DNA of 64,000 nucleotides. Origin: Vibrio sp. BS-M-Sm-2 (lineage in GTDB: Bacteria; Pseudomonadota; Gammaproteobacteria; Enterobacterales; Vibrionaceae). This document shows, piece by piece, positions 1 to 8,370 of the stretch. How positions within the stretch are numbered: the first letter of the stretch is position 1; each line of letters begins with the position of its first letter. The notes beneath the pieces were generated by a model that saw only the letters and a list, made by a program, of their open reading frames with translations, was not told the origin of the DNA and searched no databases. A program made the translations under genes and the position numbers. Location of the stretch: contig NZ_CP167894.1 of the NCBI RefSeq assembly GCF_041504345.1, positions 1,240,001-1,304,000 of the forward strand, given 5' to 3'.

Positions 1-90
1 AATTAGTTGCATAAAACTCACTCAAAAATGCGTCAGATCTCAGTTATTTTTGGGATAAAAAACTATAGTAATAGTAACAAATAAAAAAAG

Positions 91-97
91 AAGGAGG
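91..97 (+). promoter_or_regulatory. Strong Shine-Dalgarno of the CBS gene
   Basis: A full AAGGAGG lies 5-6 bases before the ATG at 103. It fixes that start and suggests efficient translation. Confidence 0.8.
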
Positions 98-102
98 TTC
101 GT

Positions 103-549
103 ATGATCAAGGTTGAAGATATGATGACTCGCAACCCTCATACTCTATTGCGCTCACACTCACTGGCCGATGCTAAGCACATGATGGAAGCACTTGATAT
201 CCGCCATATTCCGGTCGTTGATTCCGACAGAAAGCTGCTTGGTGTGGTGACTCAGCGAGATGTTCTCGCAGCTCAAGAATCCAGCCTACAAAATATCCCA
301 CAAGCTCAATCTTTTACTCTTGCCACCCCCCTCAACGACATCATGCACAAAAGTGTTATGTCTGTAGAACCTCGTGCAGGATTGAAAGAATCGGCTATCT
401 ATATGCAGAAACACAAAGTGGGCTGTTTACCTGTCGTAGAAAACCATGAACTAGTGGGGATTATTACAGACAGCGATTTCGTCACGATAGCGATCAATTT
501 GTTAGAGCTACAAGAAGAAGTCGAGCCAGAAGAAGCGGAAGTAGAGTAA
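103..549 (+). CDS. CBS-domain pair protein
   Basis: A 148-residue protein made almost entirely of two CBS domains (about residues 1-57 and 75-133), followed by a short acidic tail rich in Glu. CBS pairs usually bind adenine nucleotides (AMP, ATP, SAM) and act as energy or ligand sensors. Here there is no attached enzyme or transporter domain, so it is a stand-alone module of unknown partner. Typical repeats are visible: the T-R-N-P-H-T start, an R-H-I-P-V-V-D strand in the first domain and G-C-L-P-V-V-E in the second, each ending in a G-V-V-T or G-I-I-T strand. The ATG at 103 has a perfect ribosome-binding site. It converges on oxyR. The specific function is unknown. Confidence 0.85.
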   Translation: MIKVEDMMTRNPHTLLRSHSLADAKHMMEALDIRHIPVVDSDRKLLGVVTQRDVLAAQESSLQNIPQAQSFTLATPLNDIMHKSVMSVEPRAGLKESAIYMQKHKVGCLPVVENHELVGIITDSDFVTIAINLLELQEEVEPEEAEVE

Positions 550-567
550 CGCTCGGAAGTGATATAA

Positions 568-612
568 AGAAGAGCGGCCAATTAAGCCGCTCGAAGGGAT
601 TTTTTGTCGATA
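568..612. terminator. Terminator between the CBS gene and oxyR (convergent)
   Basis: A GAGCGGC/GCCGCTC hairpin (572-578 with 586-592, 7-base loop). A T6 run follows at 600-605 on the plus strand after a short gap. On the minus strand a T-rich stretch follows the stem directly. It probably serves both convergent genes. Confidence 0.55.
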
Positions 613-619
613 CGGACTA

Positions 620-1525
620 TTATAAAAGCTCAGAAACCACATCTGCTAATTGATGGAAGGTTTCACGACGTGACGAGCTTGGACGCCAAACAAGGCCTAT
701 ATCTCGATACGCTTGCTGACCTGGGGGATCAATCACCACTAGGTTTTGATTTTCCAACAAGCCGTGATCAATCGCCATTTGCGGAATAAAGGTGGTCCCT
801 AAACCATTTGCTACCATTTGCACTAATGTATGAAGACTCGTCGCTGTAAACGGGTTTATCTTCTCTTTATCCGTTAACTTACAAGCTGACACCGCGTGCT
901 CGGTTAAACAATGCTCGTTCTCCAACAAAAATACAGACTCATCTGGCAAGTCATCATATTTAATCGGTACCCGAATACCATCGGCTTGAGTTCGACTGAT
1001 CACCATTCTAAAAGGATCTTGCCCAACAACTTTGCTTTCCATGTTGTCGATATCGACAGGCAGGGCCAGAATCAACACGTCTAACTCACCATGACGCAAT
1101 GCTGCGAGCAAATTCGTTGTGGTGTCTTCACGTAACAATAAATTTAGCTGAGGGAAACGTTGATTGGCTTCTTGTACCAAATCGCACAAAAGGAACGGTG
1201 CAATGGTAGGAATACACCCTACTCGCAGCTGCCCTTGCATCGCATCTCCATTACATAGATTTCCAAGTTCAACCAAGTCTTGTCCTTTCGCCAATAACTC
1301 TCGACCGTGCTTCACCACCAACTCTCCCGCTTGAGTAAAAACGAGCGGACTCTTTTTATCTTTCTTTTCATACAGAGGGCAACCGATAAGCTCTTCTAGG
1401 TTTTGAATACCTTTACTTAGAGTAGACTGGCTAACGAAACAGCGATCAGCTGCGTCGCTAAAGTGGCGTGTTTCGTGAAGAGTAACAAGATAGTGAAGTT
1501 GCTTAAGACTTGGCCATTTATTCAT
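620..1525 (-). CDS. oxyR: OxyR hydrogen-peroxide sensor and LysR-type regulator
   Basis: 301 residues, the usual OxyR length. An N-terminal winged helix-turn-helix (about 1-60, with S-Q-S-T-L-S-K) precedes a LysR substrate-binding-type domain. The diagnostic redox pair is present: Cys206 and Cys215 with eight residues between them, matching the peroxide-reactive Cys199/Cys208 pair of E. coli OxyR. In that family, oxidation to a disulfide switches the protein to activate peroxide-defence genes. It is divergent from the peroxiredoxin gene at 1736, across about 210 bp that carry a perfect inverted repeat. That arrangement is typical of a LysR regulator and its target. The assignment rests on the cysteine spacing and overall similarity. 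Confidence 0.95.
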   Translation of the reverse strand: MNKWPSLKQLHYLVTLHETRHFSDAADRCFVSQSTLSKGIQNLEELIGCPLYEKKDKKSPLVFTQAGELVVKHGRELLAKGQDLVELGNLCNGDAMQGQLRVGCIPTIAPFLLCDLVQEANQRFPQLNLLLREDTTTNLLAALRHGELDVLILALPVDIDNMESKVVGQDPFRMVISRTQADGIRVPIKYDDLPDESVFLLENEHCLTEHAVSACKLTDKEKINPFTATSLHTLVQMVANGLGTTFIPQMAIDHGLLENQNLVVIDPPGQQAYRDIGLVWRPSSSRRETFHQLADVVSELL

Positions 1526-1644
1526 GAAATTACTTTGTAATATGAGTAGGATAAGTTACGTAAAGGTCATGAGACCTAAGAACAGGACAAAGAATAAGCT
1601 TATCGCTTTTTTCGATTAACTTAATCTATTTAATTCGCTTTTTT

Positions 1645-1667
1645 CTATAGTACCGATTGTACTATAG
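1645..1667. promoter_or_regulatory. Candidate OxyR/LysR-type operator
   Basis: A perfect 9-bp inverted repeat, CTATAGTAC-N5-GTACTATAG, in the oxyR-prx intergenic region. ATAG and CTAT are OxyR half-site words, but they are 11 bases apart here rather than the 7 of the E. coli consensus. The site overlaps a likely -10 (TATAGT) for the peroxiredoxin gene. Binding is inferred. Confidence 0.5.
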
Positions 1668-1735
1668 TTTGTCGCGTAGAAACGGAGCCCAAACAAAGAT
1701 GTGTTGGGCCAACTAATTTTTTAGGAGATTCCAAA

Positions 1736-2344
1736 ATGGTACTAGTAGGTCGTCAAGCCCCTGACTTTACTGCAGCAGCTGTTCTAGGTAACGGTGAGAT
1801 CGTTGATAACTTCAACTTCGCAGAATTCACTAAAGGTAAGAAAGCTGTAGTTTTCTTCTACCCACTAGACTTCACTTTCGTTTGTCCTTCAGAGCTAATC
1901 GCTTTCGACAACCGTCTTGAAGATTTCCAAGCTAAAGGCGTTGAAGTAATCGGTGTTTCTATCGATTCTCAATTCTCTCACAACGCATGGCGTAATACTG
2001 CTATCGCTGATGGCGGTATCGGTCAAGTTAAATACCCTCTAGTTGCTGACGTTAAGCACGAGATCTGCAAAGCATACGATGTTGAGCACCCAGAAGCAGG
2101 CGTTGCTTTCCGTGGTTCTTTCCTAATCGATGCTGACGGTCTTGTACGTCACCAAGTAGTTAACGACCTTCCACTGGGTCGTAACATCGACGAAATGCTA
2201 CGCATGGTAGACGCACTAAATTTCCACGAGAAGAACGGTGAAGTTTGTCCTGCACAATGGGAAGAAGGTAAATCAGGTATGGACGCATCTCCAAAAGGTG
2301 TTGCAGCATTCCTATCTGAGCACGCTGACGACCTAAGCAAGTAA
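1736..2344 (+). CDS. Typical 2-Cys peroxiredoxin (AhpC/TSA family)
   Basis: A 202-residue thioredoxin-fold peroxidase that reduces hydrogen peroxide and organic peroxides in the cytoplasm. The peroxidatic Cys50 sits in the family motif F-Y-P-L-D-F-T-F-V-C-P-S-E. The resolving Cys171 lies in G-E-V-C-P-A-Q-W, so the catalytic cycle should form an intersubunit disulfide. A G-G-I-G loop occurs at about 93-96, but the C-terminal tail after Cys171 has no Tyr-Phe motif. A good Shine-Dalgarno (TTTAGGAG) precedes the ATG. The gene is divergent from oxyR and likely OxyR-controlled. Codon use is strongly biased (GGT, CGT, CTA), consistent with high expression. The Prx1/AhpC class is clear; the physiological reductant cannot be told from sequence. 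Confidence 0.93.
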   Translation: MVLVGRQAPDFTAAAVLGNGEIVDNFNFAEFTKGKKAVVFFYPLDFTFVCPSELIAFDNRLEDFQAKGVEVIGVSIDSQFSHNAWRNTAIADGGIGQVKYPLVADVKHEICKAYDVEHPEAGVAFRGSFLIDADGLVRHQVVNDLPLGRNIDEMLRMVDALNFHEKNGEVCPAQWEEGKSGMDASPKGVAAFLSEHADDLSK

Positions 2345-2466
2345 TTACCTCTTAAGCCCGAACTCAACGCGGGTTAATGGTTGGAAGACTCTCTATAAAG
2401 AGAAATAAAGCATAAGCTAATAGCGCAAAGCGCACCGCCAATCAGTTAAGAAGTAAAGTCTTATTC
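2345..2466 (+). other. Long 3' untranslated stretch of the peroxiredoxin gene
   Basis: About 120 bases lie between the peroxiredoxin stop codon and its terminator. No ORF or recognisable RNA family was seen. The 156 bases after the terminator, up to cutC, hold only the presumed cutC promoter. Confidence 0.4.
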
Positions 2467-2496
2467 AAAGCCCGAAGTTCACGCTTCGGGCTTTTT
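2467..2496 (+). terminator. Rho-independent terminator of the peroxiredoxin gene
   Basis: An 11-bp perfect stem, AAAGCCCGAAG (2467-2477) with CTTCGGGCTTT (2484-2494), a 6-base loop, and a run of five T overlapping the stem end. Confidence 0.9.
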
Positions 2497-2656
2497 GCAT
2501 CTATTGCTTCAATAATGATTTATTCCTCGCTCATATCCACTATGAATAGAGGTAACCGCAAAGCCAAACTTTACCTCTATTTTCCTCTATCTCTACCTAT
2601 TCAGAATCATCCCAAGATTGCTATGATTTCATCAGTATCTTTTTAAACGGATAAAC

Positions 2657-3412
2657 ATGATGAACATCGAAATTGAAGTCTGTATCGATAACTTAGAATC
2701 TCTACACAACGCGCTGTCTGGCGGCGCAAATCGCATTGAACTTTGCTCCTCACTAGCACTTGGCGGGTTAACTCCTAGCTTCGGTATGATGAAACAAGCG
2801 GCAAGAGTTTCGTCCGTTCCTGTCTACGCTATGATACGACCAAGACAGGGCGACTTCATTTTCGATGATGACGATATGCTCTGTATGCTTGAAGATATTG
2901 AAGCTTGTGCGAGTGCAGGATTGAATGGGGTCGTACTTGGCGTGTTAGCGCCTAATGGAAGTATTGATATGCCAAAAATGCAGCAACTGGCTGACAAAGC
3001 GCACTCATTAAAGCTTGGGATTACGTTTCACAGAGCCATTGATCAAAGCTCTGATTACCAAACAACCTTAGAACAGGTCATCGCACTTGGATGTGAAAGG
3101 ATCCTGACATCAGGGCTTGCTGTTAATGCTGAGCAAGGCATCAATATCTTGGCAGAGATGGTTAAACAGGCCGATAGTCGAGTCGACATCATGGCAGGGG
3201 CTGGCGTCAACGCAACGAATGCGAAAATGATTCATAGCACCACCCAAGTACCTGCACTTCATCTTTCAGGTAAATCGACAAGACCGAGCCTAATGGAAAG
3301 CAACTCAAGTGCTCAAATGGGCAGTGATGATATTGATGATTATCAGATCCCCGTGACTGATGCGAATAAGATATCCGATGTAAGAGCTGCCCTTACCGCT
3401 TTAGGACAATAG
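2657..3412 (+). CDS. cutC: CutC-family protein (copper homeostasis family)
   Basis: A 251-residue TIM-barrel protein of the CutC family. The N-terminal signature is clear (E-V-C-I-D-N then G-G-A-N-R-I-E-L-C and G-G-L-T-P-S), followed by the [12 protein letters not shown] strand and F-H-R-A-I-D. The family was named for a copper-tolerance phenotype, but its biochemical role is unsettled, so the name should be read as a family label. Two ATG codons in tandem (2657 and 2660) could each start translation. It stands alone between the peroxiredoxin terminator and a LysR gene. Length is normal for the family. Confidence 0.9.
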   Translation: MMNIEIEVCIDNLESLHNALSGGANRIELCSSLALGGLTPSFGMMKQAARVSSVPVYAMIRPRQGDFIFDDDDMLCMLEDIEACASAGLNGVVLGVLAPNGSIDMPKMQQLADKAHSLKLGITFHRAIDQSSDYQTTLEQVIALGCERILTSGLAVNAEQGINILAEMVKQADSRVDIMAGAGVNATNAKMIHSTTQVPALHLSGKSTRPSLMESNSSAQMGSDDIDDYQIPVTDANKISDVRAALTALGQ

Positions 3413-3505
3413 TCGCTACCAAAAATCGAAAAGAACCACGCTGACTAATCTAACTGACTGACGTATATTAGATTTAATAACGCAGTAAACCTTTCATGGA
3501 CAGAT

Positions 3506-4444
3506 ATGGCTAAAGACTTATTCAGCTCTCTCGATTTAAACTTGTTACGTACCTTTCTGGTTGTTTATCAAGAAAAAAACACCAGAAAGGCGGCAGAACG
3601 TTTATTCGTTTCTCAGCCAGCAGTTAGCCAAGCCCTACAGAAGCTAAGATACCACTTCAATGATGACCTTTTCGTTAAAGTTCATGGAGGTTTGCAGCCT
3701 ACCGCTTTCTCAGAACAGCTCACTAATCAAATCAAACCGTTCATGGACGGTCTATCTATCGCGATTAATGCATCGAACGCTTTTGACCCGAAAGAGATTG
3801 ACTACACGTTGAAAATAGCCCTATCTCCAGTGGTACTTTCTTGTCTGTCCGGCTCACTTTTTAAAGATATAAGAGCACAAGCACCAAACGCTAAACTAAA
3901 GCTTGTTCCATGGTCAAACTCGTCTGTCTCAGATATACAAAAAGATGAGGTTTTGATGGGAGTAAGCTATTTAGGAGAAAAGACAAGTAAAGAAGTCTAT
4001 ACAAGGCAGCTCATTGAATTAACAGGACGTATATTTGTTAGGCAAGATCACCCTTTAAAGCAAGATACCGTAACTCCATATGATATGGCAGGGTACGATA
4101 TCGCTTCATTAGTCACACCAGGTTGGAATGACAATTTTAGCTTAGCGTCTCAGATTCTAACCGACCTTTCCATCGAGCATAGTATAGGTTTCCGCAGCGA
4201 ATTGGTCATGGCTCTAATCGATGTCATTCAACATACTGATATGTACATGCCCCATTCCAACCTATTCCCAGTAGAGAATTATCCGAACCTACGTGGAATT
4301 GACGTTTTAATAGATGGCGAACCTCCCAAAACTCCTGTTTACTGTCATTTTCATTCAAAGAATAGAAACTCGTTGCTAACAAATTGGCTTTTTGAACTGA
4401 TACAAAAAGCTTTATTAAAGCAGATCGATAAGCAGAACTTATAA
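3506..4444 (+). CDS. LysR-family transcriptional regulator, target unknown
   Basis: A 312-residue LysR-type regulator. It has an N-terminal helix-turn-helix (about 9-66, with R-K-A-A-E-R-L-F-V-S-Q-P-A-V-S-Q-A-L) and a C-terminal effector-binding domain. No conserved catalytic or metal-binding signature shows its ligand. It is codirectional with the outer-membrane protein gene at 4559, 114 bp downstream, and is not divergent from any obvious target. The ATG at 3506 is the first in-frame start; the nearby ATG at 3497 is closed by a stop within a few codons. It is not OxyR-like, as the paired cysteines are missing. Confidence 0.85.
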   Translation: MAKDLFSSLDLNLLRTFLVVYQEKNTRKAAERLFVSQPAVSQALQKLRYHFNDDLFVKVHGGLQPTAFSEQLTNQIKPFMDGLSIAINASNAFDPKEIDYTLKIALSPVVLSCLSGSLFKDIRAQAPNAKLKLVPWSNSSVSDIQKDEVLMGVSYLGEKTSKEVYTRQLIELTGRIFVRQDHPLKQDTVTPYDMAGYDIASLVTPGWNDNFSLASQILTDLSIEHSIGFRSELVMALIDVIQHTDMYMPHSNLFPVENYPNLRGIDVLIDGEPPKTPVYCHFHSKNRNSLLTNWLFELIQKALLKQIDKQNL

Positions 4445-4558
4445 TTCATATGCGAATCTCTACTTAGCCTAAAGATAAGGCACTGTTTAGTATCTACTCC
4501 ATCGACAAGGAGTCTACTTTGGTGCAGGACGCAATAACTTAGATATTAAGAGCGTCAT

Positions 4559-5116
4559 ATGAAAATGTTAACAAAAACACTTACCTTGATTGCAGTTGCT
4601 TCTACTTCCTCAGCCTTCGCTCAACAAGATTTCTCGGGCCACCGTATTGGTTTAGGTGTTACATCTAGCGAAATCGACAATCTAGATTCTAACGACTCTA
4701 ACAGTGACTTAGGCAATGGGTTAAAGCTTGAGTATGGTTACGATATTAACCGAATTATTGGCGTTAACATTGCTATGGATACAAGCAAGGACGACGAAAG
4801 TTACGCCGGATATGGATACGACTCTAAAGTTTCAACCTTCAAATTAGACTCGGATATCGGCTACGCGTTTTTCTTAGACGGGTTTAGCATCAAACCTTAC
4901 GGGGCTATTGGCCTTGCTCGTGTTGAGGATAAGCTTACTTTAAAAGAGCCAGGGAATAGCATGACTCTTAAAAATACAGAAACATCGCTCCTACTTGGTA
5001 CTGGAGTAAGAGCAAACTTTGATTTTGGCCTATACAGCGATCTACGATTCAACTTCATCATGATGGATGACTATGATATCGAACAGCTGTCTCTGACTGT
5101 TGGCTATAAGTTCTAA
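4559..5116 (+). CDS. Small outer-membrane beta-barrel protein
   Basis: 185 residues with a clear Sec signal peptide cleaved after A-F-A (about residue 21). The mature part consists of alternating amphipathic strands separated by acidic Asp/Ser/Asn-rich loops, and it ends in G-Y-K-F. A C-terminal Phe is the usual outer-membrane assembly signal. Size and pattern fit an eight-stranded OmpA/OmpX-like barrel. No peptidoglycan-binding domain is attached. Function is unknown; adhesion or surface protection would be guesses. It follows the LysR gene by 114 bp and is followed by a long hairpin. Confidence 0.75.
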   Translation: MKMLTKTLTLIAVASTSSAFAQQDFSGHRIGLGVTSSEIDNLDSNDSNSDLGNGLKLEYGYDINRIIGVNIAMDTSKDDESYAGYGYDSKVSTFKLDSDIGYAFFLDGFSIKPYGAIGLARVEDKLTLKEPGNSMTLKNTETSLLLGTGVRANFDFGLYSDLRFNFIMMDDYDIEQLSLTVGYKF

Positions 5117-5140
5117 CCTCTCTCGCCATCAAGCACACTA

Positions 5141-5174
5141 TTTTGCTCACAATCACTTCTTATTGTGAGCAAAA
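5141..5174. terminator. Bidirectional hairpin between convergent genes
   Basis: A perfect 13-bp inverted repeat (5141-5153 with 5162-5174, 8-base loop) between the outer-membrane protein gene and the convergent lipoprotein gene. The stem ends are A/T-rich, but the trailing T tract is weak on both sides. Confidence 0.6.
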
Positions 5175-5207
5175 TTATTAACACCGTCTCTGTTCGAGTC
5201 TCGTGAG

Positions 5208-5903
5208 TTACTCTTCCGGACGCCAGCTCAGTGCACTCGCGATAGTACCAATAACTAGCGTATCTTTCTCATCATCATTAAGTTCAGGCATCATCTGTAA
5301 AGTTAGCATTCCATTCGTCTGAGCGGCTGCTACCTCTTGTGAAACTTGTTTAAAGCTATACCCTAAAGGTTTTTCAACTGACATCAAAAGGTCTTTGCTT
5401 GAGTGGACAGTTTCTACATCATATTTACTCGACCCAACTCGTATGTAGCCAGCTTCTTTCTTCTCTAAACTAACTTTAATCATCCCAGATTGAGGCTCTA
5501 AGACGAACTCTCCTACTTTCTCATTCCTTTGGGTTACAGAGCAGCGATAAGGCTTATTGCCACCGAAATCAACACCCATATAGTTAACTGAAGTCCCACC
5601 GCCAGAACAAATTAAGTTCCACACCTGACCATTGTCGTTTCTAGTGATCTCAGCTGCAAGCTCTCCGTCTTTAAAAGAGACAGTATCAAACCATGTTGAA
5701 CTTGATGAGTTTCGACTGTATTTGCCTTGATACATACCTGCAATATCAAACGTTCCTTCTTGTCCCAATCCCCAGAAGTCACCATCTGTTTTAATAATAA
5801 GTTGCGGTTGCTTACTAACCACTTCTGATTTGTCCATGATGGCAACGCTGCCGCACGCTGTTAACGTGAAAAGAGGGGACAAAACTAAAAGAAACTTTTT
5901 CAT
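5208..5903 (-). CDS. Putative lipoprotein of unknown function
   Basis: Translation most likely starts at the ATG at 5903, which gives 231 residues beginning M-K-K-F-L-L-V-L; an in-frame upstream extension to 5948 lacks signal-peptide character. A type II signal peptide ends in the lipobox L-T-A-C, so the mature protein should be lipid-anchored at about Cys17. The rest is a soluble, strand-rich domain with no motif I recognise. It contains two further Cys that could form a disulfide. It converges on the barrel-protein gene and diverges from a second barrel-protein gene at 6279. Placement in inner or outer membrane is not certain; the +2 residue is Gly, not Asp. Confidence 0.7.
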   Translation of the reverse strand: MKKFLLVLSPLFTLTACGSVAIMDKSEVVSKQPQLIIKTDGDFWGLGQEGTFDIAGMYQGKYSRNSSSSTWFDTVSFKDGELAAEITRNDNGQVWNLICSGGGTSVNYMGVDFGGNKPYRCSVTQRNEKVGEFVLEPQSGMIKVSLEKKEAGYIRVGSSKYDVETVHSSKDLLMSVEKPLGYSFKQVSQEVAAAQTNGMLTLQMMPELNDDEKDTLVIGTIASALSWRPEE

Positions 5904-6278
5904 ACTGATATCTACCTGAAAAATAAATGTGGAGGATAAATTCAGCAAGAGAATAAATTAAAGATTAATCGGAATATAGTAAACACTAATGAGCCACATC
6001 GACATTATCGTCATTACATCGGAACAAATACACTAAATAACATAAGGTTAAGTAGACGTTTATCTATCAAACTCGTTTTGTAAGGCTACGTAAGACAAAG
6101 CACTCGCTAAATAACGATAACAACCACTGATAAGTACACGTTATTACAGAGATAACCAATGCGAATTAGCCTGCTCTTTCAAAGTCCATATAATGATTAC
6201 CGTTATCCAGTTAATTCTCTGGGTTCATTCATGGATCGACCTAATGCTAAGGAGAGCAAAAATTACTTCGGTGGTACC
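5904..6278. other. Divergent intergenic region
   Basis: About 375 bp between the divergent lipoprotein and barrel-protein genes. It is A/T-rich and presumably holds both promoters. An in-frame extension of the rightward gene back to 6159 has no signal-peptide logic and is not believed. No repeat, RNA gene or operator was recognised. Confidence 0.4.
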
Positions 6279-6770
6279 ATGAAACTAAAAACACTTCTTC
6301 TAACTTCGGCTTTATTCTCAACCTCTGCATTTTCAAGTGGTCTTCATTTATCCCCTGAACTAAAAATTGGTTCTTATCATGGCTTCGGGTTACAGGCGGG
6401 TGTTACTGATATGGCAAATTTAGGTGCCGTTTACCTAAGTTATTCTCACCTTTGGTATGACAGCGATCGATATGATGAAACTGTCAATGCATATCGTGTT
6501 GGTATCCAAAATATGTTTGGAAGAAACCAAAACCACGGCTTTCAGGCTGAGATAGGTGTGGCAAGTTATGATGGTACAAAAACACGCTCAGGCGAAGTAG
6601 AAGAAAAGACAACACACGGGTTAAGCCTAGGCGGTGCCTACGTTTACCAAGCGACACCAATGCTTGGACTGCGTGCTGGTGTTGATATGAATATTTTTGA
6701 TCACAATAAAACCTTTGTGCCTTACGACACGACGATCAATTTCAATCTTGGTGCAATTCTTAGCTTTTAA
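6279..6770 (+). CDS. Small outer-membrane beta-barrel protein
   Basis: Start chosen at the ATG at 6279 because M-K-L-K-T-L-L-L-T-S-A-L-F begins a textbook signal peptide ending near A-F-S (about residue 19). Starts at 6159 or 6231 would bury it. The roughly 144-residue mature domain has alternating hydrophobic strands and ends in L-S-F, the C-terminal Phe of an outer-membrane barrel. The ribosome-binding site is poor: AAGGAG at 6249-6254 is 24 bases upstream. No enzymatic motif was seen. It converges on phoU with only 8 bp between the stop codons. Confidence 0.65.
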   Translation: MKLKTLLLTSALFSTSAFSSGLHLSPELKIGSYHGFGLQAGVTDMANLGAVYLSYSHLWYDSDRYDETVNAYRVGIQNMFGRNQNHGFQAEIGVASYDGTKTRSGEVEEKTTHGLSLGGAYVYQATPMLGLRAGVDMNIFDHNKTFVPYDTTINFNLGAILSF

Positions 6771-6778
6771 AGAGTCCC

Positions 6779-7477
6779 TTACTTCAGTGCGTCATCTAGG
6801 CTTTGATCGCCTAAATGGCGTACATCTTTCCCTTTCACAAAGTAAATAATGTATTCACAGATATTCTGGCAACGATCCCCCACTCGCTCAATCGCACGAG
6901 CCGACCACATCACCTGTAAAATATTTGGGATGTTATTAGGGTCTTCCATCATATAAGTCATTAACTGACGAATGACAGCCTCGTATTCCGCATCCAACTT
7001 ATCATCAAGCTTGTGAACTTCTGCCGCCGCATCGACATCCATACGAGCAAAAGCATCTAATACTTGGTGAAGCATGGTGATAGCCTGACGGCAAAGAGGC
7101 TCTAACGAAACATGGAACTTTTGTTCTTTGGTCGAAGGGATCTCTATCGCACCTTGAGCGATTTTAGAGGCAACATCGCCAATACGTTCTAGATCGGTAA
7201 TCGTTTTGATGATCGCCATAATCAGACGCAAATCTTTCGCTGTCGGCTGACGCTTTGCAATGATTCGAGTACACGCCTCATCAATCGACACTTCCATCGC
7301 ATTCACTTTATGGTCGTCACGAATCACTTTTTTAGCCAATTCAACATCGTCTTTATGAAGCGCCTGCATTGCAAACGAGAGTTGTTGCTCCACTAACCCG
7401 CCCATGGTCAATACATGAGTACGGATCGACTCTAACTCGACATTGAATTGCCCTGAAATGTGGCGACCGAAATGCAT
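6779..7477 (-). CDS. phoU: PhoU, negative regulator of Pho signalling
   Basis: 232 residues from the ATG at 7477, which has an excellent AAGGAGCAGGT ribosome-binding site; an upstream in-frame extension to 7540 is not needed. It consists of two three-helix PhoU repeats. The repeated acidic metal-binding signature is visible as E-R-I-G-D-V-A in the first half and E-R-V-G-D-R-C-Q-N in the second. PhoU links the Pst transporter to PhoR and keeps the Pho regulon off when phosphate is plentiful. It is the last gene of the leftward pstC-pstA-pstB-phoU series. Confidence 0.95.
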   Translation of the reverse strand: MHFGRHISGQFNVELESIRTHVLTMGGLVEQQLSFAMQALHKDDVELAKKVIRDDHKVNAMEVSIDEACTRIIAKRQPTAKDLRLIMAIIKTITDLERIGDVASKIAQGAIEIPSTKEQKFHVSLEPLCRQAITMLHQVLDAFARMDVDAAAEVHKLDDKLDAEYEAVIRQLMTYMMEDPNNIPNILQVMWSARAIERVGDRCQNICEYIIYFVKGKDVRHLGDQSLDDALK

Positions 7478-7551
7478 ACCTGCTCCTTGAAAGAAATGAA
7501 GAAAGCCATTTTTATAGAGTGACTTAGCTCTAGATGACACCTCTGTAGAGG

Positions 7552-8370
7552 TTAGCCATATCTACCAGTAATGTAGTCTTCCGTCTGATTTTTCAATGGA
7601 GACGTAAAAATTGAGTCCGTATCTGAGTACTCGATCAATTTTCCCATATGAATAAAGGCAGTATGATCACTCACACGCGCGGCTTGTTGCATGTTGTGGG
7701 TGACAATCACCACTGTGTATTGTGTTTTGAGATCGTTGATCAGCTCTTCAATCGTCAAAGTAGAAATCGGATCGAGTGCAGATGTCGGTTCGTCCAACAA
7801 GAGTACTTCAGGCTCAATCGCGACCGCACGAGCAATAACCAAACGCTGCTGTTGGCCGCCAGATAAGCCAAAGGCGTTCTCATGCAGTCGATCTTTCACT
7901 TCATCCCATAGCGCTGCAGCACGAAGAGAGCGCTCAACCGCATCATCAAGGTCTCGGCTGTTGCTAACACCTTGCAGCCTCAAACCATAAACTACATTCT
8001 CATAGATAGATTTAGGGAAAGGGTTCGGGCGCTGGAATACCATACCAACACGACGCCGTAAGGTCGCAACATCCACCTCAGGGTGATAGATATTCTTGCC
8101 ATGAAGCTTCACTTTCCCAGAAACCTTACACCCTTCAACTAAGTCATTCATGCGATTAATGCAGCGCAGCAAGGTCGATTTACCACACCCTGATGGGCCA
8201 ATAAAAGCCGTCACTTGCCCCTTCGGAATTTGCATTGAAATATCATCGAGTGCTTGGCTCTCTTTATAATAAAGATTTAGCCCCTCAATTGAGATAGCAA
8301 CTTGCTCATCCTTCAGGTTATGAACATCTAGTGGTGCTTGGTAACCCAAGGTTTCATTAATCGAGAACAT
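7552..8370 (-). CDS. pstB: PstB, phosphate ABC transporter ATPase
   Basis: A 272-residue ABC ATPase that powers high-affinity phosphate import with PstC and PstA. Walker A is G-P-S-G-C-G-K-S-T, the signature is L-S-G-G-Q-Q-Q-R, Walker B is [12 protein letters not shown], and the H-switch lies in V-T-H-N-M. The N-terminal 25 residues are slightly longer than in E. coli PstB. The ATG directly abuts the pstA stop codon, so the two are translationally linked. 74 bp separate it from phoU. Confidence 0.96.
   Translation of the reverse strand: MFSINETLGYQAPLDVHNLKDEQVAISIEGLNLYYKESQALDDISMQIPKGQVTAFIGPSGCGKSTLLRCINRMNDLVEGCKVSGKVKLHGKNIYHPEVDVATLRRRVGMVFQRPNPFPKSIYENVVYGLRLQGVSNSRDLDDAVERSLRAAALWDEVKDRLHENAFGLSGGQQQRLVIARAVAIEPEVLLLDEPTSALDPISTLTIEELINDLKTQYTVVIVTHNMQQAARVSDHTAFIHMGKLIEYSDTDSIFTSPLKNQTEDYITGRYG

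Noticed and set aside
604..789. A 61-codon plus-strand frame after the CBS gene
   Set aside because: It is antisense to the 3' end of oxyR, lacks a ribosome-binding site and overlaps the terminator tail.
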